DNA from: Blattamonas nauphoetae
Taxonomy: Eukaryota; Preaxostyla; Oxymonadida
Direction: 5' to 3'
Assembly (NCBI GenBank): GCA_033064195.1
Contig: JARBJD010000386.1
Location: 1-64,000, forward strand
DNA: 64,000 bases
The position numbers and the translations under genes were made by a program. The notes beneath the pieces are model-generated. The model was not told the DNA's origin and made no database searches. It worked only from the letters and a program-made list of their open reading frames with translations. Below, one piece after another: positions 10,740 through 23,164 of this stretch. How positions within the stretch are numbered: the stretch's first letter is position 1; every line of letters starts with the position of its first letter.

Positions 10740-13700
10740 TTCTTCCCTCACTTTCGGTAGACCTCACCATTTTCTGCACAACCAGCTTTGACGCATCGCC
10801 GGCGAGTGCTCTCCCTCTCCCGTCGATCACAACATGCCCAATCACCCTCCTCGACGAGTATCCATCGCTCTCCTCCTACCTCCACATCCAATCCACTCTC
10901 ATCCTCTTTTCTCTCCTCCATCCATCGCTTCCTCTCGACCAACCAATCAAATCGAAAGCTGGTGCCTTCATCTCCGTCACTGAACGCCTCGTCGCCCTCC
11001 ACACTCGACCAGCAGACTCTCCTATTGGCGATCTGCCTGTCACCTTCCGCTCCCAAACGGACGATCTTGACTCGAATGTGAGGGGTCGTCGACAAACTCT
11101 TCGAAAGCCATCGTCGCTCTCAAAATCTGTTGTCAGTGTGTCGCCTCCGCCTGGAATTGGAAAAAACCAGCCTTTCCCTCTCGTCGACACAACTGAACAC
11201 ACGCCAGCTGTGTCAACCATGTTCACACTGCCAGACCATGTCCAGGGTGCTTCCATGCCATCAGCAGAGTCGGAGAACACGCTGTACCATTCGCAGAACT
11301 GGAACATGAGCATGCCACTCACTCCATCCAGTCAGCAGACCGAAGTGACATTGGACTATGCCCGACAATCGTGCTGAACACTACCCAACTCAACGAAGGA
11401 CGATTCGCGAGCTTCAGTTCATTCACTGCGACTCTCCTCACCAAAGATCCTCCTCCTTTCGACTCGCTCTTCCGTCCGAAGCGGTTCAAGAGTCTCGGGA
11501 TCCGACCGAACACAACTTCGTTTATTGTCTCTCCAGCATCCACAGCGCTCGCGTCGTTGATCATGCCACTTCTCTTCGTCAGCTGATCCCTGACACCAAA
11601 ACACCTCCATCACAACACGTATTGGGAGTTCTGCAGTGGCTGTTTCATGTTCTTCGCCCTCTTCTAACAATCGTGGAGGAGACGAACGCGTTCTCGAACC
11701 CTGTCGCTGTTGACGTGTCGAATCCTGACAATTCCACTGTTCCAGCCGTTAAGTTCACGCAGGCACAGAAATTATCGTTGAGACATCACTCGATTGGGGA
11801 CAGCGAAGACCACAGCGGATCATCGGCCACGCTGAACTCGGACCAACGCCCGCCAGCCGACGAGAAGGCGAACATGGCACAAGCTCTGACACTTCTCTCG
11901 AAACAGCCTGAAGTTCAACTTTCGTCAAGCCGTCTTCAACCAAAATTCACAGTTTCGATGATGAGTGACAGCACGGACAATCTGCACGCCTTCTTCAAGT
12001 CCAATTCACATCAGAGCACATCACAGAACAGACTGAACACGTCTGACACTCACAACACTCCCTCCTCGTCTCCACCATCACGCACTCAAGGGCAGTACGA
12101 TTCGCCATCAGCACCTTCGACCGTCTCTCCAGCCCTGACCGACTTCAAAATGGAACAATACGACCCATTATCACATCGAGGAAGCATGCAGACACCTGTC
12201 GCACTGTCGCCCATCTCTCAGCCGATGCTGAACGCTCTCCTCGCACTGTTTTCGGGAGTTGTGGAACACTTTCAGAAGACGGGAGGGTTGGGTGATTCCC
12301 AAATGATGTCGCTGCTTCTCCCTTTCGTTGTTTCGCCCTTCCGTTCTGTGGAATCTGTTTCGAGGCGAGCTGTCATGTTTCATCTTTTGGATGAATTTCG
12401 GGACACACCCACACTTCAAGCGAGAGATAACACCGATATGCTGTTGAAGTTCCTGCGAATGGAGAACTCCTTCGACAACATGAAGACAAGATCGCTTCCT
12501 CCCACACCATCCTCAACTGACAACAAGCGACTCAACAGCCATGGTCCTATCCTGCCTGCGCTGAGAATCAAGAAGAACAAGGACCCAGGCGAGATGAACT
12601 TTGCGTTCATTTCTGTCTTCAAGTTCAACGCGAGGCAGATCCCTGTGATCCACCAGGCAGCAAGCACGTCCTTCCCTTCGCTGTATTCCGTGATGTTGTC
12701 AACTCTCTCGCCTCTCCTTCAGCGATATCTCCGTCATCGCTCTGTCTCGTCCATCGCCAGCATCGACACCCTCTTCTCAATCATCCTTCTCATCGTCCAA
12801 TCCACTTTTGTCTATCATGAGACCAGCCATATCCAGCCAGCTCGCCGTATCTCCTCTCCGCTCTCGTCATCGATTTGGTCGGATTCAGTCAACTTCATCA
12901 TAGTTTTGAAGAGGCAGACGAGACACACAGCGATCCGCTCTCATTCTTCACTCCGGTCAGTCAGTTTCGGATCGGGATGGAGGCAGATGAGGACACGATG
13001 TTACTTCGAAATCTGACGACGAAGGCGGCGAAGATTGTGAATGTTGTGTTGGAAATGACGAAGCCGATTCCACTCCTCCACTCCTCGTTCAAATGGAAGG
13101 GACAGATCCACACATCCAGCCCCCAAATCTTCCCCTCCACCGCTCATCCCTTCCTTCGAACATTCCTTCACTCGCAACTGATGAAGGATGAAGAAGTGTC
13201 GATGGAGTACTGCAAGTTATCTCTGAACGTGATGCTGTATGGGTTGAGTGAAAAGGAACAGGCAGTGTTTGTTGTTGACAACATTATAAGATCGTCGCCG
13301 GAACGAAATGCCATCACACGAGCTCCCAGACACTGCACAGCTGCCCATCCGCATCCATACCATCCACACGCCCTCGTTCTCTCCTCTCTCCTCAGACTGG
13401 AGACGATTCTGTCAAAAAGTGACCACGTACGAGCGTTCTTCATCAAGGAGATTCCGCAGTCGCATGTGATTGTTGCACAGTATGCGTCACTTCGGAAGGA
13501 GCAGACTTGGCATCACGGACACAATCACAGCACAGCAACGAACGATGGATTGTCGTCGACAGTGAGCAGCTTTAATTCTGCACACTTTTTGTCTCCGAGC
13601 GTGCTGGAATTGGCAGACACGCCTTCGCAAACGGACGAGGAGAGAGACGAAGAACTTCAGGTTGCTGTGAGAAGAGTCATCCACGCGTTTTTGGAAGGAG

Positions 13701-14853
13701 AAGACGAAGAACTGGACAACGACCGTCTTTCGATCAAATGGGGCGCGATTTTCATTTCGAGTCTTTGGGAGTTGTATTTGAAGCAACCCTATCCCGTTCC
13801 TGTCTCGTCTGCCATCCCTCCTCGCCCACCTCCTGGCGAGACACCAACACCAGCTCCTGCCCCGACACCGTCCGAACCACACATTCTCCCACAAGCGCCA
13901 AGCCCAGTTCCTGATGCTGCGACGAGCGCTCCTCTTCCAGCGACCTCGCCCGCCCAGTCCAGTCCACCCGCATCGGCAGTGATGGTTCTGGACTTGTCAA
14001 AGTCGAACGTCATCACACCATACTCCATCCCCCACGTTGAAGAATCGTTCGTCCCTCCACTCGGCTTCGAGATTGTCTTCCACGCGACGTTGCGAGGTCT
14101 CCTTCTCTTCGCCCGCTCCCACCCGCCCGACAAATACGCCCACATCTGGCTGAACATCTTCAACCAGCTGTTTGTGGCTGCTGTTGTGAGGAACCTTCCT
14201 AAAGAAGATCAGGACGTGTTTCGTATCTGATTCGATTGTATTTCGCTGATCATGGGAACACATCGAACATGTCGGATTATGCGCCGCACGCGCAGTTGAT
14301 GCTGGTTGACTCTGTTCCTCTCGCTCCAATGAAAACTGAATATCTCCACTTTTTCTGTCGAAAGCGACGAGGTCGGCGTGGAACAAGCATTCTGGATGTG
14401 TACGAAGATCCACGGGAGGACAGGAACTTCGCAATGAAACGTCTTCTGATGGCAGTTGGGATGATTCCCGAACAAATCGCACAGCTGTTGGCGTCACCGT
14501 TGGTCGAGCTGAGGACTTTGGCGACTGACTTCTTTGTTCTATTTCTGTCGTCGATGTATGGCACACTCCGTCCAACTCTGAATCAACTCGAAATCCCTGG
14601 ATACTCTTTCAAATCGCCAGCTGAGATGGTTGGAATGGCATCGCAGGGGTTCGTGTATCGTCACTTCAAACAGATTCTGAGCGAATCAGTTGAGCAGCTG
14701 AATCAACTACGGAACGACTTGAACGATCCATCCAACACCCTCGTCGATCCGCATGTTCTGAAAGGAATGCTCAGGCTTCTGATAAGGATCCGACTGATCG
14801 GACCCTTTTTGATCCGACCATCAAAATACAGCTTATTCATCATTGTTTTGTGA
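10740..14853 (+). CDS. Large host-type gene, alpha-helical and disordered segments, frame disturbed
   Basis: Long plus-strand frames join end to end: about 200 residues to 11376, a frame near 11371-11586, then frames to 13016, 12875-14230 and 14236-14853. The N-terminal part is polar and likely disordered (Ser, Pro, Gln, Asn). The middle and end have helical, armadillo/HEAT-like stretches such as 'QPMLNALLALFSGVVEHF' and 'QIAQLLASPLVELRTL', plus a Pro-rich linker near 13800-13960. I cannot name the family. The changes of frame near 11.58, 12.8 and 14.22 kb may be introns or real breaks. At 14.22 kb no GT-AG intron shorter than about 80 nt fits. A duplicated piece of this gene lies at 32675-32812. 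Total coding length would be about 1300 residues. It could be a live gene with introns or a young pseudogene. Confidence 0.4.
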
Positions 14854-15104
14854 AAATATTGTGTTTATTCGAACAAAAAAGTGAAAATAAAGAAAAAACA
14901 GAAATGTCAAATTTATGCTTTCGAACTTGGGTTCACGAAGTCGATCGACGAAAATGGTTTTCCTATCAAGAGTTGAGACAAATTGAGAGGAGGAGAACCG
15001 TTCCGTGATCAAGAATGGCGAATAGGAACACAGATCGCTCAAAAAATTGATGAATTCTCGGAACCTCAGTGGCTCACTGTGGGATCGATCCTTTTAGGAT
15101 TCTA
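14854..15104. other. Gap between gene end and TIR element
   Basis: Short A/T-rich stretch after the stop at 14853. It contains 'GATCCGAC'-like words that also occur at 14780-14820 and 16500-16560. No gene is seen. Confidence 0.3.
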
Positions 15105-16371
15105 CAGTCGAAAAGGTAAAACTGTAAGGCTGACGGAAGCTTCAGTTTTGACTATTTCCTCCATTTCACGGTTTTTATGTATCTGAACTTTTCTAACAAT
15201 AGACGCTGTGAAACGAGGTCAATGAAGTGACGAGAAAAAGCAACATCATGGTTTGATCTTCCTCTCCTCATCCTCTCACCGCGCCCAGACGCCTTCACCT
15301 CTCGCAACACGCAGTATTCGCACACTCAAATTAGAAATAGCGTTTCTTCCACCATCAAACATGAACTCCCGCCAGATTCGACTGAAGTTCCATTTCCGCT
15401 CTACAACGGTGTGCATTGGATTTAAGTTCAGATATATTATAACGATTATCCCAATATTCATCATCATTCAGAAATGCTCTTCCGAATGACGAGAGTTGGA
15501 GTCAAACTGAACAGAAACCGACGCTCGTTGACAGATCGCAACAAGATGCAATTCCACTTAAAGAACAAAAAAAATCCATGTTTTCATCGGGTATCATCCC
15601 TTTTTCTTCATTATTTCAGACCTTACGATGTTATCTCGCCGTTATTGTTCCATGGTTTCCAACTCTCTTCCCATCGAAGCCGAAATTGTGCATTCTTCTG
15701 TAAATTTCTGGAATCATTCTGTCGAACACAGACGCACTGCTGAATACCAAGATTTGGAGTGTCGCACAGTGCGAAACGGAAGGAATGTCTGTGAGGAAAG
15801 GACCAGATCAGATATTTCGACCCTTCGGCCGTTTGTCCTCCCAACTCTAGTTTCTGTTTTAATCAGATGTTTTCTGAGATGTCTCAGACTGAATAAGCTC
15901 AACCCTCAATACACAGGTCGGAACGTCAAGTCAAAAATCAAAGCGACTGTCTTTCACTCTTCCACTCGAATGAAGACAACACATGACGAGATAAGTGATG
16001 AAGAGACCAATTTACATTTGTTTGATCTCATATTTTCAATCGATTCGAAACGACGAAATCGTCGTGACATCTCACTTTTCTAATTAGACTCTTTTCTCTG
16101 TATAGCTATCCATTTCAACAATGATTTGATTTATCTCTGTTTTTCTGCCGAAATTGTTACTGAAAACCAAATTGAACAATTCCAATGATTGTTCTTGACA
16201 GAGATTGGATCCGTCCCCCAATTGAACATTTCACCTCCAAACTGACCAACAAGGCTGGTTTGGTTGTTGGCGTCAAAAATATCCCCACAGAACTCTGCTG
16301 TGAAGAGAATAAAACATAGGTCAATATTATATCTTTCGTATTACGTCCTTACAGTTTTACCTTTTCGACTG
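15105..16371. mobile_element. 1.27-kb TIR element with TA target site
   Basis: A perfect 25-bp inverted repeat starts CAGTCGAAAAGG at 15105 and ends CCTTTTCGACTG at 16371. It is flanked by TA on both sides (15103-15104 and 16372-16373). TA duplication and a CAGT start are typical of the Tc1/mariner/pogo superfamily. The inside has a 151-residue plus-strand frame (15628-16083) that I do not recognise as a transposase, so this is probably a non-autonomous or decayed member. It sits between the gene ending at 14853 and the helical piece at 16613. It may therefore have split one gene. That is inference. Confidence 0.75.
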
Positions 16372-16612
16372 TAATTGTGACTTTGATTCGAACTCCACCT
16401 CACTTATATTGTGTTACAGACATGTTAAAGTTGGAAGAACTAACGAATGTGCGAAAAAACAACTGAAATGAGCAGAAAATGATAATATTTGAGAATTCTC
16501 GAAACGCCAAAATAAGCGTTGATCGGACGAAAAATTTGTGTCAGACGGATCATTTGATCCGACGTTTCCTCTAAAATGTGCTCAGGTATCAGAACCCTGG
16601 GAATGCTGAAAA

Positions 16613-17266
16613 GTGGAAGACGCTTTCGACCTCGGCAAGCCCTACACACTCAGGTTTTATGGAAACCAGTCGCTCTCTCCGCCAGATACGAAAGCAATGA
16701 GAAAGACATCACACGGCCTGCACTTCTCAACGACGACACCGCTCTCTCTTCACCGCTCGTCTGATGAATATCCGTCGATCGAAGTGCCGGTGACACTCGC
16801 GCTGCTTCATTCGTCGTTTAGAGGGGCAGAAGTGCGAATGAGTCCTGACAAGCCGTATTCGATGCTCATCCGACAATCATCGAATGCCGTGGCGTTCTTC
16901 GCAATGTTGGCGGAGATGGGTTTTAGAGGCGACAGGGCAGCTCACGACAATCTCGTTCCTCTCCTCACTTCTGCACTCTCCTTCCGTTTCCCAACTCGTG
17001 TCCTCTCGATCAGCGCAGTGGGATACATCGCTAAGAACCAGCCGCTCGTTCAAGACAAGATCAGAGAAAGCGGAGCAATCATAATTGTTTTGAAGATTCT
17101 CTCGAAGAAAATCTCACTCCAACGCACATTCATTCCTCACACAAGTCATCCCTTCGCTGCAATCACACACATCTCAATCCTCACTCACTCCAATCACTGT
17201 CATCCAACGACTTCTCAAATCCTTCCTTCGCATCGTTCAATCAGTCTTAGAGAAGGAACAGGTTGA
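16613..17266 (+). CDS. Armadillo/HEAT-like protein segment, partial
   Basis: An open frame of 217 residues. The central part is helix-rich with an ARM-like run around residues 90-155 ('NAVAFFAMLAEMGF', 'VLSISAVGYIAKNQPLVQDK', 'SGAIIIVLKILSKK'), a pattern seen in armadillo or HEAT solenoids that bind other proteins. The last 45 residues become Ser/His/Thr-rich and are probably read-through of an intron or of non-coding DNA. The upstream end likely continues in other exons. It lies just right of the TIR element at 15105-16371, on the same strand as the long gene to its left. It could be that gene's 3' part. The function is unknown. Confidence 0.4.
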   Translation: MEDAFDLGKPYTLRFYGNQSLSPPDTKAMRKTSHGLHFSTTTPLSLHRSSDEYPSIEVPVTLALLHSSFRGAEVRMSPDKPYSMLIRQSSNAVAFFAMLAEMGFRGDRAAHDNLVPLLTSALSFRFPTRVLSISAVGYIAKNQPLVQDKIRESGAIIIVLKILSKKISLQRTFIPHTSHPFAAITHISILTHSNHCHPTTSQILPSHRSISLREGTG

Positions 17267-17388
17267 AAGAATAAGCAGTAATTATGTCTTCTTTTGTCAT
17301 ATTTCATTACCATTCACATCAATTCTCAGCTTTGAACCCCCTGACGATCTTTGACAAAATAATGGGTTTGATCAACTTCAATTGTGAT

Positions 17389-17482
17389 CTAGTGAAAAGA
17401 TAAGGTTTTGCCCCAAAAAATAGTTTGAATTGAATGAAAGAAGTGATTTGAAACAATAAAATGGGGAGGGTCATTCTGGTCA
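17389..17482. repeat. Dispersed repeat, right copy of an inverted pair
   Basis: Inverted counterpart of 9841-9944, including GGTTTTGCCCCAAAAAATAG. The inner ends of the pair lie at about 9944 and 17389. Confidence 0.65.
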
Positions 17483-17694
17483 AATGGAGCTCAATTGAAA
17501 GGGCAAACTATAGTCAAAAAACCATTCTATCAGTCTCTGCCGACTTAATCTTCATCGAACATGTTCGGGGAATGCTCTCCTCTTTTTTTGTCAAATTTTT
17601 ACGATTTTCGACACAATTGACTCACTTCGTCATGAAATCACCAGTGACTACTTCATCGAGTGTTCCTCTCGTGTAGGTAAAATAACGAAATATT

Positions 17695-17745
17695 AGAAGG
17701 GCTTCTAGTCCCTTCAGCCCATCACAAAACCAGGGCTCCACTTCA
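17695..17745. repeat. Short dispersed repeat
   Basis: Fifty bases beginning AGAAGGGCTTCTAGTCCC recur exactly or nearly so in inverted orientation at 37391-37440. The copy here lacks the hairpin partner found beside the other copy. Confidence 0.65.
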
Positions 17746-17749
17746 TTTG

Positions 17750-18700
17750 ACATAAGGACGTGACCGGTGAAATGTTTTTATTAATGGATAGGCCTGACCA
17801 AATTTGTCGTTCATCTTCAGTTATAAGACCTCCTCATCCTTCCTGACCGATCTATCTCTTCACACATTCGGTCATCCTCACGTTGATGCTCTTAATGTGG
17901 ACAATTCTGATCCCGAGACCTCACTTCATTCAACGCATCATTCTCACTCCAGGCTGGATAACTTGCGATTCCACTTCACTTATGACGAACTAACGAACAA
18001 GATAAACTTCAGGATCCTTACCCCAATCCAATTGCCAGCAAACACTTCACTGTACACATCATAGGAGACCAACAACCATGAACAATTTTCCACAACACCT
18101 GATGTGGTCAGAGGATCAGCGTCCTCAAGATCAGGAGGATATCGTCGAATATGCAATCACTTCACTCGCAAAGGTTAGTTCTCCAAATCATCGCACACTT
18201 CACCGAAAGGTCTCATTGTCCACCACACCAACCGAAACAGACAATTCACCACGATGAGGAGGCAGGAATAAGCACCATATATCTTAACAGATGTTTTATC
18301 ACCAAACGTTCGAAACTAGAACTGTCCAAGCGGACTCATCCTAACTCAGATCTTTCAAAGGAAGAAATTCTCAACAATAGCAATTATTATTCCGGACTAG
18401 GTACCAGCATACTTAGGGATAGCAATACAAGACTAAAATGTGATGAAAAATCCATTCCTGGTGATTTCCAGTGCGCTTTAAGATGACATGGATTCATCTC
18501 CACGACCAACGATTCCTTCCAACGAAACACCACGGAAATAGAACCAGATCAGCATCCAAGATGTCTGTGTCCCCAAGTGAGGTCGTTTACGAGCATGAAC
18601 TCAGTCCATGGACCATGTGACAGGTGGGATTCAAATGTCACTCTCACCAACGACTACGATCGACACTACGGACTGGAAAAGAGCATTCCCATCATTAAAT
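17750..18700 (+). other. Weakly coding stretch, remnant
   Basis: A plus-strand frame at 17804-18064 gives a plausible protein stretch ('LRFHFTYDELTNKINFRI'), followed by a short frame at 18151-18486. Both end without domains I know. Composition resembles the Ser/Thr-rich remnant that follows, so they may be pieces of the same decayed gene. Confidence 0.25.
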
Positions 18701-21085
18701 GAACACAAATCAAAAGAAGAGGGGGACTAAGAGATTAATGATGACGCACAGCAACCGAAGCCGAAATACCAACCAAAGGTCCTTCCGAGAGGAGGAGAGT
18801 GCTGTTGAAGACAAAGACAGATCGTGAATCGTCCTATAAGCTGAACCATAACATCCTATTTACGGTTCCCACATCATCCAGACAGCACTATTGACATAAC
18901 CAAGCTACCATATCACAACTCCCTCTAGCCATATGACAGCTTCTATTTCACAAATCATTGAGCTCAAATCGGCTTCGCTTTGTCTACAATTCACATCATT
19001 CACTCTCATTTGAGTTCAACCATCTATGACACACAACGACTCCGACGCACACATTCGTCCTGAACACAACCAGCTCACAGTGTTTGGGGCTCGATCACCG
19101 AAAGCACGAACCACTTCACTGGGACGGCCACACTCAATGTCAACCATGCTCAGCACTTCAGCACAATCAACACGAAAGTGACGACCTGTTACAACTCCCT
19201 CCAATCCAACGACGATGTCTCAAGCAAGGATTCTTCGAGACGACTCAGGTCCTATTCGTTGACCACAGGCGTCACGCGCTGTATTCTCAAGGGTTACTTC
19301 TCAACTTTCTCTGAAGGCACCGCAATCAGCCTCAACACGCCACAATTCAAGAGAATCACAGCGTCTCTTCCGCTGACAAACCTACCTTTATGCCACAACC
19401 GGAAAAGAGGAGCAATCTAGTGGACGAACATGTTATAATGAGCCAGACAACAACCAACTGTGTCCAAATTGTCGATTGTGGACTGTCACACTCACTGGGG
19501 TCCGCCCTCTGCATGAATAACCATCAGTCAATTACCGTCTCCGGCTCTCTTGTCGAGAATTGATGGAGACTCGAGACGTCACTACCAATCGAGTCTCCAA
19601 CAACATCTTCTCTCGTTGCCACTACAACGACAAAAGGAAGCATCGTTCTTTGAGGGTCAATTCTCCAACACAAAATCATTTCTCTCGCTTTTCGAGCAGC
19701 GCCGTTGAGAAATGTGGCAACTATCGCGATTTCGCCTCCACTCTTCCATCATCCGCTGACTTGACATCGATGTTCTCCAACTGAGACTCAACATCGTTCG
19801 GAAATGACGAGACACTTGTCGCAGTTGGAATGACAGACTCGTCCGGCAACTCGGCATTCACCAGAAGCATCACTAACCTGATTCATTGTGTCCCAACACT
19901 TCAGACACTCACAATCACTACCTTCTTGCTCACTGAAGATACGGAAGGCACAAAGTTCACCAAATGTACAACCAGGGATGAGACTGTTAAAGAATCAATG
20001 CTCCATCCCCTTGACAACTCGTTGTTGAGAGGTGGCACGTCCACAGCACCAACACAGCAACATTTGGCTTGTGTGACACCAGACAAAGAGAAAGAGGCAT
20101 TGATAACATCGGCATCAGTCAAGGACAGTACAACTGGAATCCTCCAACCATCGCTGAGTGACTATCTCATCAGACAATGTCGATGAATGCATGGAGATCT
20201 ATGCCGTCCATCTCCATCACAAAATGAACTCTCAGTTTGGGAGGTAGGTAATTTTCATACGGCACACAACACATCTGAGCGAGTGTTCAAGGGAGATAAA
20301 GCTGATCATATCACTCCAGCTCGCCTGAGCAGAATTGGAAAGTCTTGTTCACTGAAGTGAAGTAGCGACTATCCCATTGAACTCATCGGGATTCTCACCC
20401 ACTTCAAACTCGTATTCAAAACTGATTCGGTCACCAATGAATCATCATCATCACTTTCTTTCACGCTCTCTTTCACCACTGTCAACCTCGGCACGCACTT
20501 CTTTTCCATTCAAATTGTTTATCTGCAAACTTCATCTCTCCCCTCGTTCGGAACGGAAGACAATGTTCACATATTCGATCTGTATGCAGATCCGGCGTTC
20601 ATCCCTCTGATATCAGGCGTTTTATCCAATGCTGGAAAGTCGAGCAGTTTATCAGGCGTCGCCATTTCGTACAAATCCAACGAATCTGTGGCCGCCCTCA
20701 TTCCGTCTGGGATTCCTTTTCCCTGACGACTACACGCTCATCCGTGAAAACACAGCAGACCCCGAGGATATTTCAAGAAAGACAGATGGCTTATTCGTCG
20801 ACAAGACCGGGCTTGTTATCTGCCTCACTCTCACTCGTCGAAGGTCTCCTTCAGAAGGATGGACAGAAATACAACCAACAGGATTCAAGGTTGGGGGAGA
20901 GAGTTGAAGATATGTTTGCTGATGATTCTTCGACAGTCGCGGTTACAACAGAGCCGGCTGTCATCTGTGATCTTTCTTTCGAGGTCGACACAGGCACCCA
21001 AAAGACATGGAAGAGATGGAACTAGACCTCTTCACGATCAAAACGTCTCGCCTGGAGGGGAGAGCAAAAACAAGATAACTTGAAG
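18701..21085 (+). pseudogene. Second remnant of a Ser/Thr/Asn-rich, possibly beta-helix, protein gene
   Basis: Plus-strand frames of 60-118 residues in changing phase run from about 19080 to 21085. Pieces such as 'VTTNRVSNNIFSRCHYND' and 'TFLLTEDTEGTKFTKCTT' show the same N-x-F/C-x pattern as the remnant at 5961-8117. Near 20500-21000 the tone changes to 'LVEGLLQKDGQKYNQQDSRL', which may be another exon or another gene. No GT-AG scheme was found that restores one frame. I read the stretch as decayed coding DNA, with low certainty about what the protein was. Confidence 0.3.
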
Positions 21086-22080
21086 GAGAGCGAACATGGC
21101 CTCACCTTCATCAATCACCTCACATCGACAGCAGGCCTCGACACAGGAGATGTGAACGTTCACGAAACCTTACAAGGCAAAGGGTTCATTAATGAGAACA
21201 TCGAAACACTTCGCATTATTCTGTGCTTAGCGCTCAATCACTGATTCCATTTCATTTATCATTGACTCGAACAGATTCCATTATCAACGACTTCAAACGC
21301 CTTCCTCAGCAAACAGAATCATCTCTAATCAGCTCCGAGGCTACGAATTCATCTCACAACCACTTCACCACCCTAGACCGCCAACAATGAACCGCTGTTC
21401 TCACCCTTGCCTACTCCTGTCTTCGTCGGGAAGCACTCTTCTCCATGAATTGGGAGGAATTGGGTCAATATTTTTGACATCATAGAAAAGTTCGAGCCCA
21501 CATCGAAACCAACCGTCGCCATTCTTTTTTCAACTTTTCCGGTCTCTCTCCAATAACTCTTTCATACCTCAAATAGCTGATTACGTGAGTTTTTTTTTCA
21601 AAATCTTCCCACCAGAAGTCTAATCAGACAGAGAAAAAACAATTGATGGGATGATCTTATTGTGGTGGGCGATGTTCTCTCAACTATCGTCCTCACTTCA
21701 CTAGTTTTGTTTTTTTGAGAGATAGCTTTGATGCTGAGATGAAATTAGAAGGAAATGATATAGATTCAATTAAGATGGTTTGTGATTGAGAGAGATGAAT
21801 TTGAATCTGTGGTGGATGAATGAGAAGTGTCATTAGAGTGTTGGTTTGGATATTTGGGGTGTGTGGAGGGTTTAGGAGGATGAGTGGAGAATGAGAGATG
21901 ACGAGAGAGGACATTGGTGAGACGAGGGAGGTGAGTGGAGAGCAAAATAGTGAGAGGTCTATGAGAAGGAGGACAGGAAAGTGGAATGGACAGTCGGATA
22001 GCGATAGGGATGAGCGATGGACAATAGTGGTGAATAGGGGTGGATGATGGTGAGCAGCGGTTGACGATGGAGAGCAGTGG
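21086..22080. other. Intergenic DNA before the minisatellite
   Basis: No gene is supported. From about 21720 the plus strand becomes very rich in GA and GATGG words that grade into the tandem array, so this part looks like an early, diverged edge of the minisatellite. The long minus-strand frame here (134 residues of His, Ser, Pro and Leu) is a by-product of that composition. Confidence 0.4.
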
Positions 22081-23060
22081 TTGACGATGGAGGGCAATGG
22101 TGACTTGCTGTTGACGATGGAGAGCGATGGTGAGTGTTTGGTGGCGATGGAGAGCGATGGTGAGTGTTTGGTGGCGATGGAGAGCGATGGTGAGTGTTTG
22201 GTGGCGATGGAGAGCGATGGTGAGTGTTTGGTGGCGATGGAGAGCGATGGTGAGTGTTTGGTGGCGATGGAGAGCGATGGTGAGTGTTTGGTGGCGATGG
22301 AGAGCGATGGTGAGTGTTTGGTGGCGATGGAGAGCGATGGTGAGTGTTTGGTGGCGATGGAGAGCGATGGTGAGTGTTTGGTGGCGATGGAGAGCGATGG
22401 TGAGTGTTTGGTGGCGATGGAGAGCGATGGTGAGTGTTTGGTGGCGATGGAGAGCGATGGTGAGTGTTTGGTGGCGATGGAGAGCGATGGTGAGTGTTTG
22501 GTGGCGATGGAGAGCGATGGTGAGTGTTTGGTGGCGATGGAGAGCGATGGTGAGTGTTTGGTGGCGATGGAGAGCGATGGTGAGTGTTTGGTGGCGATGG
22601 AGAGCGATGGTGAGTGTTTGGTGGCGATGGAGAGCGATGGTGAGTGTTTGGTGGCGATGGAGAGCGATGGTGAGTGTTTGGTGGCGATGGAGAGCGATGG
22701 TGAGTGTTTGGTGGCGATGGAGAGCGATGGTGAGTGTTTGGTGGCGATGGAGAGCGATGGTGAGTGTTTGGTGGCGATGGAGAGCGATGGTGAGTGTTTG
22801 GTGGCGATGGAGAGCGATGGTGAGTGTTTGGTGGCGATGGAGAGCGATGGTGAGTGTTTGGTGGCGATGGAGAGCGATGGTGAGTGTTTGGTGGCGATGG
22901 AGAGCGATGGTGAGTGTTTGGTGGCGATGGAGAGCGATGGTGAGTGTTTGGTGGCGATGGAGAGCGATGGTGAGTGTTTGGTGGCGATGGAGAGCGATGG
23001 TGAGTGTTTGGTGGCGATGGAGAGCGATTGGTGGCGAAGGCGTGTGTTGGAGAGCGATTG
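22081..23060. repeat. Minisatellite, 30-bp unit, about 30 copies
   Basis: The unit contains GTGGCGATGGAGAGCGATGG followed by TGAGTGTTTG. From 22141 to about 23010 the copies are identical base for base, with diverged or shortened units at both edges. Because 30 is a multiple of three, the array is open in more than one frame (ten-residue periods such as AMESDGECLV or AMVSVWWRWR). I do not treat these as genes because no flanking coding sequence or domain supports either frame. The array likely spread by slippage or unequal exchange very recently. The copy number in an assembly may be wrong. Confidence 0.95.
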
Positions 23061-23164
23061 GTGGTGATGGCTGGTGTTGGAGCCTAACGGGAGTCAGTGG
23101 AGTAGGTAAGAACTGGAGAACTGAATGTACGGTTGAGTGTTGGCGGAGATAAAGGATGGTTTGA

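Noticed and set aside
21693-22097. Minus-strand 134-residue His/Ser/Pro/Leu frame
   Set aside because: Low-complexity antisense of the GA-rich edge of the minisatellite.
22081-23060. CRISPR-like array
   Set aside because: Units are directly tandem without variable spacers and the DNA is eukaryotic, so it is a minisatellite.
22081-23152. Two long overlapping frames of 328 and 341 residues as repeat-protein genes
   Set aside because: Both arise because the minisatellite period is a multiple of three. Neither has non-repeat coding sequence, a domain or a start context that supports a gene.
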